This document shows positions 17,985-27,068 of a DNA stretch of 64,000 nt, piece after piece. The notes under the pieces are model-generated. The model ran no database searches, had not been told where the DNA came from, and was given only the letters and a program-made list of their open reading frames with translations. Positions within the stretch are counted from its first letter, which is position 1; every line of letters starts with the position of its first letter. This DNA comes from Butyrivibrio sp. INlla16 (GTDB lineage: Bacteria; Bacillota; Clostridia; Lachnospirales; Lachnospiraceae): assembly GCF_900104155.1 (NCBI RefSeq), contig NZ_FMYB01000019.1, forward strand, positions 18,184-82,183, in the 5' to 3' direction. The position numbers were made by a program, and so were the translations under genes.

Positions 17985-18248
17985 ATGGCAGATAAAAAGA
18001 ATGTTCAGCTGCTGGATGAGGAGATGTTTAATGCTACGGGGGGACGTAATTCCGGTAATCAGGAAACTAAGGGTTTTGATGCGGTAGGAACAGTGATCAT
18101 GCATCTGCCAGGAAGGCAGTATCAGGTGCGCTTTGATGATGGGGCAGAACTAATAGCTACAAGCTATTCGGATGAAAGTGTTGCTGAAGGAACAAACGTT
18201 GGTCTATTTGCGATTGCCGGCGGTTGGACAATGCATGTCTTACAGTGA
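17985..18248 (+). CDS. GG-leader secreted small protein P1
   Basis: An 87-residue protein. A 20-residue leader (MADKKNVQLLDEEMFNATGG) ends in the double glycine recognised by C39 peptidases. The 67-residue cargo is rich in beta-forming residues (QVRFDDGAELIA, GLFAIAGGW) and has no cysteine. The cargo is clearly homologous to that of P6. AAGGAG lies upstream. No modification enzyme gene is nearby. I do not recognise the cargo family; an SH3-like or OB-like barrel is a guess. Confidence 0.8.
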   Translation: MADKKNVQLLDEEMFNATGGRNSGNQETKGFDAVGTVIMHLPGRQYQVRFDDGAELIATSYSDESVAEGTNVGLFAIAGGWTMHVLQ

Positions 18249-18259
18249 TGGGAAAAACT

Positions 18260-19066
18260 ATGAAAAAATTAAAGATCATGGTAACCGGAAAGAACAGAAG
18301 AATAGCCTCTGATATATGCAATCATCTTGCAGACGACAGGGACTATAACGTTATTAAGTGTGCAGCCACGAAAGATGCGCTTTTTCAGACTGTCCCAAAT
18401 GAGATGCCAAGAGTTATCATCATATGCCTTGGGAATGAAACTAAGGAAACGGTCAAAAACTATAACATATTAAAGGAGTGTGCAAAGCTTGGTGCTCTGA
18501 CATTGATTGTAGTATGTAACTCTGTGGATAAGAGCCTGTTTATAAAGTACACCACTCTTGAGAAAATATTTTTTATGTCAAGACCGGTCTCACTTTTTGT
18601 CCTGTATGACAAGCTGGATGAAGTCGAGAGCAAGTACGCATCCGGGGAAGATGATTATGCCCTTTTATCAGAGTATGTAAATCCGAATCCCGATGGTATC
18701 CGGAGAAAACATATACTGGCAGTTGATGACAGCGCAGAACAGCTAATGCAGATAAAAGAGCATCTGAAAGAGTTCTATGAAGTGACTTTGGTTGGAAATG
18801 GAAAAAATGCGCTTAAATTTCTGGAAAAACAAAAGGTTGATCTGATCCTTTTAGATTACATGATGCCAGAGATGGATGGACCTGATGTGTACAAGCTGAT
18901 AAGGGAAGATGAGAAACTACAGGATATACCGGTGGTATTCCTTACAGGGGTAAAAGAGAAGGAGACGGTAGTTAAGACGCTGGTGGAACTTAAACCTCAG
19001 GGCTATGTAGTTAAGCCTGCAAAAAAATCAGAACTTGTAGCAAAGATCATCGATGTTCTCGGATAA
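18260..19066 (+). CDS. response regulator with receiver-like N-terminus and receiver C-terminus
   Basis: A 268-residue protein. Residues 1-125 look like a degenerate receiver fold. About 155-268 are a true receiver with acidic residues in AVDDSAEQ, the phosphoacceptor in LLDYMMPEMDG and the Lys in VVKPAKK. There is no DNA-binding or enzymatic output domain. The gene follows P1 closely, and an ATG 12 bp upstream is an alternative start. With the HPt protein and hybrid kinase that follow it forms a phosphorelay. Confidence 0.85.
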   Translation: MKKLKIMVTGKNRRIASDICNHLADDRDYNVIKCAATKDALFQTVPNEMPRVIIICLGNETKETVKNYNILKECAKLGALTLIVVCNSVDKSLFIKYTTLEKIFFMSRPVSLFVLYDKLDEVESKYASGEDDYALLSEYVNPNPDGIRRKHILAVDDSAEQLMQIKEHLKEFYEVTLVGNGKNALKFLEKQKVDLILLDYMMPEMDGPDVYKLIREDEKLQDIPVVFLTGVKEKETVVKTLVELKPQGYVVKPAKKSELVAKIIDVLG

Positions 19067-19078
19067 GGAAGGATATTT

Positions 19079-19681
19079 ATGGGATACGATTTTGAGTTTT
19101 TGGAAAAAGCGGGGATAGATACCGGACTTGGTATGGAATATACGGGAGGGCAGGAGAAGTATATCTCTGCCCTTTCACGCTATTACAGAAACTATGAGAA
19201 GAACCTGAAAAATGTCGAAGATTCATTGGGGAGTAATAATCTGGAAGATTACATGACCTATGTCCATGCCCTTAAGAGTAATTCAAAAATGGTTGGCAAT
19301 GTAAAACTTGCGAAGGCTTTTGAAACTCTTGAATTGGCCGCCAGGGAGAAGCACATGGATACCATAAATAATAATCATGAAAAGACTCTTGATATGTACA
19401 AAGAGTTTGTTCTCCTTATAAAACCGATTGGCAAAGCAAATATGGCACCTCCTGCTGATGAGATAACAGGTGAAGAAGCAAGGAAAATCTCTAAGCAGCT
19501 CCTTGAAGCGCTGGATGATTTCGATGATGAGAAGTCATCGCAGCTTATTGGCAAGCTTTCCGGATATCCCTTCAGGATCACGCAGAAAGAGAAACTTAAA
19601 ACAGCAGCTTCTTTAGTGTCAGATTTTGACTATGACAGCGCAGCCGAGATCATCAGAGAAATAAAAGAGACTATTGAGTGA
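19079..19681 (+). CDS. HPt domain protein
   Basis: A 200-residue protein with an N-terminal histidine phosphotransfer domain. The phosphorylatable His lies in VHALKSNSKMVG at about residues 62-73. A helical acidic C-terminal half follows. AAGGAAGG precedes the start. It should shuttle phosphate between the hybrid kinases and receivers encoded next to it. Confidence 0.85.
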   Translation: MGYDFEFLEKAGIDTGLGMEYTGGQEKYISALSRYYRNYEKNLKNVEDSLGSNNLEDYMTYVHALKSNSKMVGNVKLAKAFETLELAAREKHMDTINNNHEKTLDMYKEFVLLIKPIGKANMAPPADEITGEEARKISKQLLEALDDFDDEKSSQLIGKLSGYPFRITQKEKLKTAASLVSDFDYDSAAEIIREIKETIE

Positions 19682-19724
19682 GTACACCCTAAGAACAGTA
19701 CTGCCCTACATTAGAGGTTTGCCT

Positions 19725-22217
19725 ATGAAGTATATCAAGAATGCACTTTCAGTTATGCTCATTCTTGTATTTGGATACATAATCATCGGAGAGATAGTAT
19801 TTCCACATAACACACCAAGAGATGGCTTTATTTGTTATCAGCTTCCCGGGGATAACTGGGTAGAGATCCGGGAAGACGGTAGCAGGGTATCCTATGCTGT
19901 CCCGGGGAAAGCTGATGGGGACATCACGCTGGAAACAACACTTCCATCTGAGATTGATAAGGATATCTCTTCTATGTGTCTTAGAGGAATGGACATGAAA
20001 GTCTACGTGGATGGAAATCTAAGGATAGAGCAGAAAACAAAAGATTATTTTCTGCTGGGAGACAGATCTGCTGAAGTATTTGTTATGGCTCCGCTTTATC
20101 CGGAGGACGCAGGGAAAACTCTGCGCGTGGAGTATGAATACAATTCCGGGGTTGTATATGAGGTTTACTACGGAACCAGGCTTGGGATATGGGCACATTT
20201 CTTTTCCCAGTATGGTGCAGAGCTCTTTGTGGGAATACTTATAATGTCTCTGGGAATAATCTGCCTGGTGGCATCTGTCGTCTATCAGATTATATATAAG
20301 AAATATCTTGAAATGCAGCACCTGTCCATAGGTGTTCTTCTTGGTGCGTGTTGGGTAATGTCAAATTCTATCTTCAGGCAGTTCTATACCCGTAACACAT
20401 CAGTCATGTCTGACATTCCATTCCTTATGGTAATACTGCTACCGATTCCATTCCTTGTGTTCATTGATTCACTTCAAAAACAGCGTTATACGAAACTGCT
20501 GACTCTTGCAGGGATCATTGAGATAGTCGATTTTGTGGTGCTGATGATCTTCTTTATATTAGGAAAGATGCCGCTTGTCAGGAGCTTTATTATTGCTGCA
20601 AGCTGCGCTCTTATAAGCATTGTTGTTATTGGATATACCATTATAAAGGATTTTACGCAGGGACTTACAAAAGACTACAGTTATGTGGCTGTGGGATTTA
20701 TGGTGCTTGCTATAGCTGCTGTGGGACAGATAATGATGTATCTTTTGGCACATAATGGAGTTTTTTCCGGACTTCTTATGGCAGTAGGTCTTTTGGGATT
20801 CCTCATATGCGCTACAGTTCATACCATCAAGCAGCTTATCGGGATCAGAATTGAGGCAAATGAAGCTTATAATGCCAACAAGGCCAAGGATCAGTTCCTT
20901 GCAAATATGTCCCATGAGATCCGTACTCCATTAAACGGAATCTTGGGAATGGATGAAATGATAATAAGGGACACCAGGGACAGGCAGATCAAAAAGTATG
21001 CCCTTGATATCAAAAGTGCAGGAAATACTCTTTTATCCCTCATAAATGACATACTTGACCTCAGTAAAATTGAGGCAGGAAGCTTTGAAATCATACCTGT
21101 GGAATATGGGGTTGCTTCGGTCATTAATGATGTGATCAACATGACCAGGCCTAAGGCACTTAGCAAGAACCTTGAATATAGATTTGATGTAGATTCTGAT
21201 ATTCCAAGTGAACTTTGCGGAGACGAGATAAGGATCCGGCAGGTCATGCTCAATATAATAAATAATGCTATTAAATACACTGAAAAAGGCTCTGTACATA
21301 TGAAGGTCATGGCGGACAGAGCCGGTAGTGAAGGAACGGCTCTTTTGACAATTAAAGTGTCAGATACGGGAAGGGGAATAAAGCCTGAGGATATGGGAAA
21401 GCTCTTTTCCTCGTTCCAAAGACTTGATGAAAAGGAAAACCGGAATATCGAGGGAACGGGGCTGGGCCTTAATATAACCAAGCATCTGACAGAGCTTATG
21501 AACGGAAAGTTACTTGTGGACAGTAAGTATGGTCAGGGAAGCACTTTCACCATTATAATTCCTCAGAAAGTAGTAAATAACGAGCCTATAGGCGATTTCA
21601 GCGAAGCCGTGAAGAATTTTGTGGAAGAAATTGAAACTCCGGAGCCTACATTATACGCGCCAAAGGCCAGAATACTGGTGGTTGATGACAATGAGATGAA
21701 TCTTGAGGTCATAGATGGACTTCTTCGAGACACGAAGATCAAGCTTGAGATGGTTACCAGTGGGCTTGAATGTATTGAAAAGGTTAAAGAAAGTTCTTTT
21801 GACCTGATACTTCTTGATCAGATGATGCCAGGAATGAACGGAGAGCAGACCCTTAAGATAATGATGGACGAAAATATCCTTAAAGATATTCCGGTTATCG
21901 CGCTGACTGCGGACGCCATCATGGGAGCAAGAGAGAGCTACATTGCAAAGGGCTTTACCGATTACTTAAGTAAACCTGTCAAATATGACAGACTTGAGGA
22001 TACCATAAAAAAGTATATTCCACTGGATAAGCAGCAGGAGAGGCCAAGTGCGGAAAGAGAGCTTCCGACACTTCTCATCTGGGGAACAGATTCAGAGAGA
22101 CTTAAGGAAGAAAAAGAGAGATTGTCAGATATTTACAAATGTACCTGCGCTTTAGGTGAAAAGGCTAGGGATAAGTATCTTGAAAAGCATGAAGTGGATG
22201 CAATTATGAAGGTTTGA
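19725..22217 (+). CDS. hybrid histidine kinase with 7TM-type sensor
   Basis: An 830-residue membrane kinase. One N-terminal transmembrane segment, a ~130-residue extracytoplasmic domain, then about seven transmembrane helices (residues ~165-375). The HisKA box is NMSHEIRTPLNGILGMD, the HATPase has the N box NIINNAIKYTE and GTGLGLNI, and the receiver has VVDDNEMN and LLDQMMPGMNG. A ~45-residue tail ends KYLEKHEVDAIMKV. From HisKA to the tail it is closely related to the kinase at 24.0 kb. The start at 19725 is chosen over an upstream TTG inside the HPt gene because GAGG lies 8-10 bp before it. Confidence 0.88.
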   Translation: MKYIKNALSVMLILVFGYIIIGEIVFPHNTPRDGFICYQLPGDNWVEIREDGSRVSYAVPGKADGDITLETTLPSEIDKDISSMCLRGMDMKVYVDGNLRIEQKTKDYFLLGDRSAEVFVMAPLYPEDAGKTLRVEYEYNSGVVYEVYYGTRLGIWAHFFSQYGAELFVGILIMSLGIICLVASVVYQIIYKKYLEMQHLSIGVLLGACWVMSNSIFRQFYTRNTSVMSDIPFLMVILLPIPFLVFIDSLQKQRYTKLLTLAGIIEIVDFVVLMIFFILGKMPLVRSFIIAASCALISIVVIGYTIIKDFTQGLTKDYSYVAVGFMVLAIAAVGQIMMYLLAHNGVFSGLLMAVGLLGFLICATVHTIKQLIGIRIEANEAYNANKAKDQFLANMSHEIRTPLNGILGMDEMIIRDTRDRQIKKYALDIKSAGNTLLSLINDILDLSKIEAGSFEIIPVEYGVASVINDVINMTRPKALSKNLEYRFDVDSDIPSELCGDEIRIRQVMLNIINNAIKYTEKGSVHMKVMADRAGSEGTALLTIKVSDTGRGIKPEDMGKLFSSFQRLDEKENRNIEGTGLGLNITKHLTELMNGKLLVDSKYGQGSTFTIIIPQKVVNNEPIGDFSEAVKNFVEEIETPEPTLYAPKARILVVDDNEMNLEVIDGLLRDTKIKLEMVTSGLECIEKVKESSFDLILLDQMMPGMNGEQTLKIMMDENILKDIPVIALTADAIMGARESYIAKGFTDYLSKPVKYDRLEDTIKKYIPLDKQQERPSAERELPTLLIWGTDSERLKEEKERLSDIYKCTCALGEKARDKYLEKHEVDAIMKV

Positions 22218-22244
22218 GGTTGGGGGATAATCCTACTTTAAAAC

Positions 22245-22312
22245 GACCGAATAAGCATGAAAAGTGACCGAATAGACGGGAATTATGGCAAGCTCTTTTA
22301 GCACGTGATAAT
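22245..22312 (+). promoter_or_regulatory. family A promoter A2
   Basis: GACCGAATAAGC at 22245 and GACCGAATAGAC at 22266 (21-bp period). The GATAAT -10 box is at 22307-22312, again 41 bp after the second repeat, with no -35 box. The 5' leader that follows, to about 22395, is closely similar to that behind A3. It drives the lipoprotein gene. Confidence 0.75.
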
Positions 22313-22430
22313 GTCATCTCATCAGGAAACGGTAACAAATGAAACACGGATAAACACCAACAAAAGAGCGATCAATAAGGAGGAACTTACGATGTTAGAT
22401 AACAGGTTCTGTGAAGGGAAGGATTACTTG

Positions 22431-23591
22431 ATGAGAAAGACAACAGTTATCATGACAGCTTGCTTTGTTGCAAGCTCGGTGCTTTGTGCTTGCGGCAATG
22501 AAATGAATAAAGAAACATCTGACGCGGGAAATAATGCAGCTTTGGAAAGCATAAATAATGAGATCGTAGAAGATTTCAATACGGAGCAGGCAGCTACCGA
22601 AGATGAGAGTACAAAAGAATATGTAGATATTGCTATTGGCACCACTGGCTATATCATAGCAGTTCCCTCCGACTACTACGGTGCAGATGTTACTGAAGAG
22701 GAGAGAAGAGATGACATGATCGCATATTACAAGAGCGATGCGCATCTTATGGATTTCGATGTATACCAGTTTCCAAAGGAAGGACAGACTCTTAATGAAT
22801 ATACTGCGAAGGAAGCACATCAGTATGGAGCTGAGACCTTTGAGAGGGTCTTTCTGGGTGATGGAGATATAGATGCAACCCTGTACTACTCAGAGGAAGA
22901 GTATAGCGGTGTTAAGTACAAGGTTGCAAATTACATATTTGAAACTACTACAGAGTTTGGAGAGCTTGTGTTTTGGCTTGACGGCGATGACGCAGAGGAG
23001 CTTGCTGATGATATCATATCTACGCTTACATATACCGGTGAAAGCCATGATATGATAGGCAAAGTTCTGGACAAGCTTCCTGAAGATGAATATTACAACC
23101 ACTATAACGTTAAGGGCGACAATGACGAAATTTATATCTGCAATTACAACGGTGAGGGTGAACTTGAGGAAGGCACGTGGGTTTACATGTATATGGTGGA
23201 TGATGGAATGTACAACATAGAGGTTGCATATGATATCAAGGACGCTGCCTCTCAGACAGGGGAGGTTATCTATACTAATGAAAACGGAGTAGAGGTAAAA
23301 GACCTTGCGGTTGTGCTTATAAGCGATACCTATAATTTCCAGATCATATTTGCAAATCCCACATCATCAGATCAGGAATTTGACCTTACAAAGCTGAAGG
23401 TTGAAAACTATGATGGGACAGAAATAAATGTTTTCACTGTAAATGAGACGCCAAAGATCGTAGGCGCCGGGCTTGAGTACTCGCAGAACGCATATACTAT
23501 ATCTGCTCCGGGAAATCTTTCTCTAGGAGATGAAGTGTCTTTCTACTATGATGGCGCTTTTATATACAAGGCAGTTGTAACAGAATTTTAA
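22431..23591 (+). CDS. lipoprotein carrying a P8-like cargo domain
   Basis: A 386-residue predicted lipoprotein. The signal peptide ends in SSVLCAC, with the lipidated Cys followed by an Asn/Glu/Asp/Thr-rich linker. About residues 206-270 (VLDKLPEDEYYNHYNVKGD...) match the cargo of P8 (29405-29680), sharing DKL, NHY, VKGDNDEI and IC. The ~110 residues before it and the C-terminal beta-rich ~120 are not recognised. An in-frame ATG at 22392 with a stronger AAGGAGG site would add 13 residues and looks like a leftover of the GG-leader start used in P3. It could be a receptor, immunity or anchoring partner for the exported proteins. Confidence 0.78.
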   Translation: MRKTTVIMTACFVASSVLCACGNEMNKETSDAGNNAALESINNEIVEDFNTEQAATEDESTKEYVDIAIGTTGYIIAVPSDYYGADVTEEERRDDMIAYYKSDAHLMDFDVYQFPKEGQTLNEYTAKEAHQYGAETFERVFLGDGDIDATLYYSEEEYSGVKYKVANYIFETTTEFGELVFWLDGDDAEELADDIISTLTYTGESHDMIGKVLDKLPEDEYYNHYNVKGDNDEIYICNYNGEGELEEGTWVYMYMVDDGMYNIEVAYDIKDAASQTGEVIYTNENGVEVKDLAVVLISDTYNFQIIFANPTSSDQEFDLTKLKVENYDGTEINVFTVNETPKIVGAGLEYSQNAYTISAPGNLSLGDEVSFYYDGAFIYKAVVTEF

Positions 23592-23637
23592 ACAAGCATG
23601 CAGGCTGCATTAAGGCAGCGGGAAAGGAGCAAAAAAC

Positions 23638-23979
23638 ATGGAAGAAAACAAGTACACACAGTTTATTGGAAAGTACCGTAACGAGGCAAACGAGCTCAAG
23701 AAAAAGATGAATGCCGCTGTATCAGATGAAGACATGGCGCAGGCAATTGGTGGAGTTGGTGGGGCAAATGAGGCTACATGCCCGGTTTGCGGAAAGCCTA
23801 TGAATAAGGTTGAATCAGGCTATGGTGATCCATTCTGGAAATGCCCTTATGACGACACTATGCAGATCGTATCAGATGCAGAATACATCGAGATGATCAG
23901 GATGCTTGAACAGGCAGGTCAGACACAGGGAATTGTTTATCCTGTATGGTGGAGCCAGGTAAATAAAAAGAAGAAATAA
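23638..23979 (+). CDS. GG-leader secreted small protein P2 with zinc-ribbon-like cargo
   Basis: A 113-residue protein. A long 39-residue leader ends SDEDMAQAIGG. The 74-residue cargo begins VGGANEATCPVCGKPM and continues to FWKCPYDD, giving three cysteines in a half zinc-ribbon pattern, then a helical stretch and a basic end (NKKKK). It is the only one of the eight whose cargo has this motif. AAAGGAG precedes the start. Confidence 0.78.
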   Translation: MEENKYTQFIGKYRNEANELKKKMNAAVSDEDMAQAIGGVGGANEATCPVCGKPMNKVESGYGDPFWKCPYDDTMQIVSDAEYIEMIRMLEQAGQTQGIVYPVWWSQVNKKKK

Positions 23980-24003
23980 AACTACATAATAGGACTATAC
24001 CCT

Positions 24004-26055
24004 ATGTACAATATTGACTTTGAACTGGCCGCAACAGGCTTTGTTGCAATACTACTTTTGTATCTTCACGTGGAATATCCCAAGGCGTCCGAGAGCAATA
24101 TCCGCTACAGGCAGTGGGTGACCTGGATTCTTATAAGTGAGATCATGGATATTATCACAGGACGGATGATTGACTACGGTCAAATGATCCCTCCTGTGCT
24201 TAATATCCTTGTTAATACTGTCTATTTTTATACTACTGCGGGTTCATTCTGGGGATTCGCAAGGTATCTTAATTCCTTTGTAAAAACTAAAAAGAGCAGG
24301 ATATATATGGCGTTTAATACGGCTGCGATTATAGTGTACATCTGCATTATGACGCTTAATGTATTTACCGGATGGGTGTTTACCTTTGACGGAAACGGGC
24401 AGTACATTCATGGGCCGGCGTATTTTTTGTCTTACGGGATTCAGATAATTGTGGGGACTACTTCATCGATACTATTGTGGACCTACAGAGACAGGCTTGA
24501 AAAAAGACAGAAGATGGCCATCTGGCTGTTCATGATTCTTATTGTCCTGGGATTCTTTCTTCAGGCTGTGTTCTTTCCTAAGGTTCTTTTAACTTGCTAT
24601 ATGGCTTCAATTGCAGCCATGACTATGCTGTTCATAATCGAGACGCCTGACTATTTGCAACTCACACAGACTATGGAGGAACTGGAGAGGCAAAGAAACA
24701 TAGCTGATGTTGCAAATAATGCAAAGTCTGAATTCCTGGCAAAGATGTCCCATGAGATCAGAACTCCCTTAAACGGCATCCTTGGCATGGATGAGATGAT
24801 AATACGGGATGCAAAGGATAGCAGGATAAAGAGATATGCTCTTGATATAAAAGGCGCGGGAAATACTCTTTTGTCCCTTATAAACGATATCCTTGATATG
24901 AGCAAGATTGATTCGGGAAATTTCGAAATCATTCCCATGGATTATGGCGTTGCATCAGTTCTCAATGATGTAAAAAACATCACTGAGCCCAGAGCTGAAA
25001 ACAAGGGACTTGGGTTTTATATGAATATATCACCGGATATCCCCTCAAAGCTTAATGGAGATGAGATACGGATACGTCAGGTGATGCTGAATATCATAAA
25101 CAATGCCATAAAATATACCAGTGAGGGCAGCGTGACAATCGATGTCGATGCAAAAGAAATACCGGATGACGGGAAAGTTCTTTTGCAGGTAAAAGTTTCT
25201 GACACTGGTATAGGCATAAAAGATGAGGACAGGGATAAGCTCTTTTCAAACTTCCAGAGACTGGATGAGGAGAAAAACAGGAATATAGAGGGAACAGGTC
25301 TGGGGCTGTCTATCACTGAAAAACTGGTGGAAATGATGGATGGCAGGATTGAAGTTGAAAGTAGTTACGGGCAGGGTTCTGTATTTACCGTATATATTCC
25401 GCAGGCAGTTGTAGACATTACGCCGATAGGTGAGTTTTCGAAAGCGGTTCTTTTGCAGACGGAAAGCACTAAAGCTGAAGATATGGAACTGTATGCGCCA
25501 GATGCAAGGCTCCTTGTAGTTGATGATAACGATATGAACCTTGAGGTTATGGAGGGACTCTTGCGGGATACCGAAATAAAGCTGGATCTTGTAACTTCAG
25601 GAAGAGAGTGTATTGAAATGGCAGGGAAGAAAAGTTATGACTGCATTCTTCTTGATCAGATGATGCCCGGCATGAACGGTGAAGAGACACTTAAAGAAAT
25701 GGTAAAAGCAGATATCCTGAAGAGAACGCCCGTGATTGCGCTTACTGCGGATGCAATAGTTGGGGCAAAAGAAAGCTATATTTCCATGGGCTTTTCTGAC
25801 TATATCAGTAAGCCTGTAAAGATTAAGGTATTGGAAGAGGTTCTGAGGAAATATATCCCGCAGGAAAAACAGATTTCTAAGGAAAACATCAGGGAAGAGT
25901 TGCCCGTTTTGCTTATATGGGGAGATGATTCTGAGGCGGTCAAGAGAGAAAAGGATAGGCTTGGAAGTATATATAAATGTGTTTGCGTAGTAGGAGAAAA
26001 GGCAAGGGATAAGTATCTTGAAAAACATAACACGGATGCTGTGATGAGGGTGTAA
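24004..26055 (+). CDS. hybrid histidine kinase with 7TM N-terminus
   Basis: A 683-residue membrane kinase with about seven N-terminal transmembrane segments (residues 5-215), HisKA box KMSHEIRTPLNGILGMD, HATPase with NIINNAIKYTS and GTGLGLSI, and a receiver with VVDDNDMN and LLDQMMPGMNG. A tail ends KYLEKHNTDAVMRV. It is a paralogue of the kinase at 19725-22217 from HisKA onward but has a shorter sensor without the extracytoplasmic domain. It is followed by family A promoter A3 in the same way that the first kinase is followed by A2. Confidence 0.88.
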   Translation: MYNIDFELAATGFVAILLLYLHVEYPKASESNIRYRQWVTWILISEIMDIITGRMIDYGQMIPPVLNILVNTVYFYTTAGSFWGFARYLNSFVKTKKSRIYMAFNTAAIIVYICIMTLNVFTGWVFTFDGNGQYIHGPAYFLSYGIQIIVGTTSSILLWTYRDRLEKRQKMAIWLFMILIVLGFFLQAVFFPKVLLTCYMASIAAMTMLFIIETPDYLQLTQTMEELERQRNIADVANNAKSEFLAKMSHEIRTPLNGILGMDEMIIRDAKDSRIKRYALDIKGAGNTLLSLINDILDMSKIDSGNFEIIPMDYGVASVLNDVKNITEPRAENKGLGFYMNISPDIPSKLNGDEIRIRQVMLNIINNAIKYTSEGSVTIDVDAKEIPDDGKVLLQVKVSDTGIGIKDEDRDKLFSNFQRLDEEKNRNIEGTGLGLSITEKLVEMMDGRIEVESSYGQGSVFTVYIPQAVVDITPIGEFSKAVLLQTESTKAEDMELYAPDARLLVVDDNDMNLEVMEGLLRDTEIKLDLVTSGRECIEMAGKKSYDCILLDQMMPGMNGEETLKEMVKADILKRTPVIALTADAIVGAKESYISMGFSDYISKPVKIKVLEEVLRKYIPQEKQISKENIREELPVLLIWGDDSEAVKREKDRLGSIYKCVCVVGEKARDKYLEKHNTDAVMRV

Positions 26056-26076
26056 TGTATGGACGCTGCAGGCGGA

Positions 26077-26144
26077 GACCGAATAGACATCAAAAACGAC
26101 CGAATAGACAGGAATTATTGTTATGAAATTCCGCACATGATAAA
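26077..26144 (+). promoter_or_regulatory. family A promoter A3
   Basis: GACCGAATAGAC at 26077 and 26098 (21-bp period) with the GATAAA -10 box at 26139-26144, 41 bp downstream of the second repeat. No -35 box. It drives the P3-P8 gene cluster beginning at 26225. Confidence 0.75.
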
Positions 26145-26224
26145 GTCGTATCATCAAGAAGCGAAAAACAAAAGAAACACAGATAAACACTAACAAAAAC
26201 AGATCAATCAAGGAGGAAATTACA

Positions 26225-26485
26225 ATGGCAGATAACAAGAACATGGAACTTAATGACGAGATGATGGCAAAGGCAACTGGTGGAAACGGCGGAGAGATTG
26301 CTGGGCCAAAATATGAGATTGGTGATACTGTTCAGCTCAAGTTTGCAAATGATGAGGGCGTTGTTACAACAGTAACAGGTGTTGTTGATGACAGGCGTGC
26401 AAATCCGGGGGGATGGGAGTATCTTGTTCGATATGAGGTAAATGGAAATGTATATGAGCACTGGTATCCTGAAATTGCAATCTGA
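26225..26485 (+). CDS. GG-leader secreted small protein P3
   Basis: An 86-residue protein with the 20-residue leader MADNKNMELNDEMMAKATGG. The 66-residue cargo is predicted to be beta-rich (YEIGDTVQLKF, VVTTVTGVV, YLVRYEVNG) and resembles an SH3-like barrel in pattern. It has no cysteine. It is almost identical to P5, with differences mainly in the leader. AAGGAGG lies upstream. Confidence 0.82.
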   Translation: MADNKNMELNDEMMAKATGGNGGEIAGPKYEIGDTVQLKFANDEGVVTTVTGVVDDRRANPGGWEYLVRYEVNGNVYEHWYPEIAI

Positions 26486-26505
26486 AAACATGGAGGGAAA
26501 ACGCA

Positions 26506-26814
26506 ATGGCAAGTTCAAAATTTCCAACTGTAGAAGAGCTTCTGGCAAAGAAGAATAAGAATTCAGCACTATCTGACGAAGAGATGGCATTGGCTTCGGG
26601 AGGAGCGCAGGACGGAGCACCTGTACCAAGGTTTAGTGTTGGACAGCATGTTATTGTAGATGACTGTCCAGAGTTCGATGAGATGATCATAATAAAGATT
26701 TTGTGGTGGACAGAAGAGGAAGGATGGGATTATGAAATAAAGGCCCATATGATCGATGTTGGCTGGTTGGAGTCCATAGGATGCGTTTCTGAGAGATACA
26801 TTCATCCGGCATAA
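26506..26814 (+). CDS. GG-leader secreted small protein P4
   Basis: A 102-residue protein. The leader is longer, 33 residues, and ends SDEEMALASGG; its start (MASSKFPTVEELL) differs from the 20-residue leaders. The 69-residue cargo has the pattern FSVGQHVIVDD...IKILWW...YEIKAH and two cysteines. It may share the barrel fold of P3/P5. GGAGG precedes the start. Confidence 0.78.
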   Translation: MASSKFPTVEELLAKKNKNSALSDEEMALASGGAQDGAPVPRFSVGQHVIVDDCPEFDEMIIIKILWWTEEEGWDYEIKAHMIDVGWLESIGCVSERYIHPA

Positions 26815-26867
26815 GATAGAAAAGACAAGAACATAGATAACCAGTGACAATTCGGGAGGTTGGTGCA

Positions 26868-27032
26868 ATGAACGCTAAGAAACTTATTCCAATCATATGT
26901 ATGGTATCGGTATTTGTAATGCTTGTATGGGGCTTTATCGGATCATTTGAATACAGCTGGCTGGCTGTAATGGCAGGAGGCATCATAGTAGCAGCAATAT
27001 CAATACTGGATAAAAAGGACAGTAACAAATAA
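26868..27032 (+). CDS. small two-helix membrane protein
   Basis: A 54-residue protein with two hydrophobic segments (about 6-24 and 28-46) and a charged end (DKKDSNK). GGGAGGT lies 7 bp before the ATG at 26868. It has no GG leader. Its place between P4 and P5 suggests an immunity or accessory role, which is only inference. Confidence 0.65.
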   Translation: MNAKKLIPIICMVSVFVMLVWGFIGSFEYSWLAVMAGGIIVAAISILDKKDSNK

Positions 27033-27068
27033 CGTACCTCGGACAAAATGGAGAACGGAGGATTTTAA

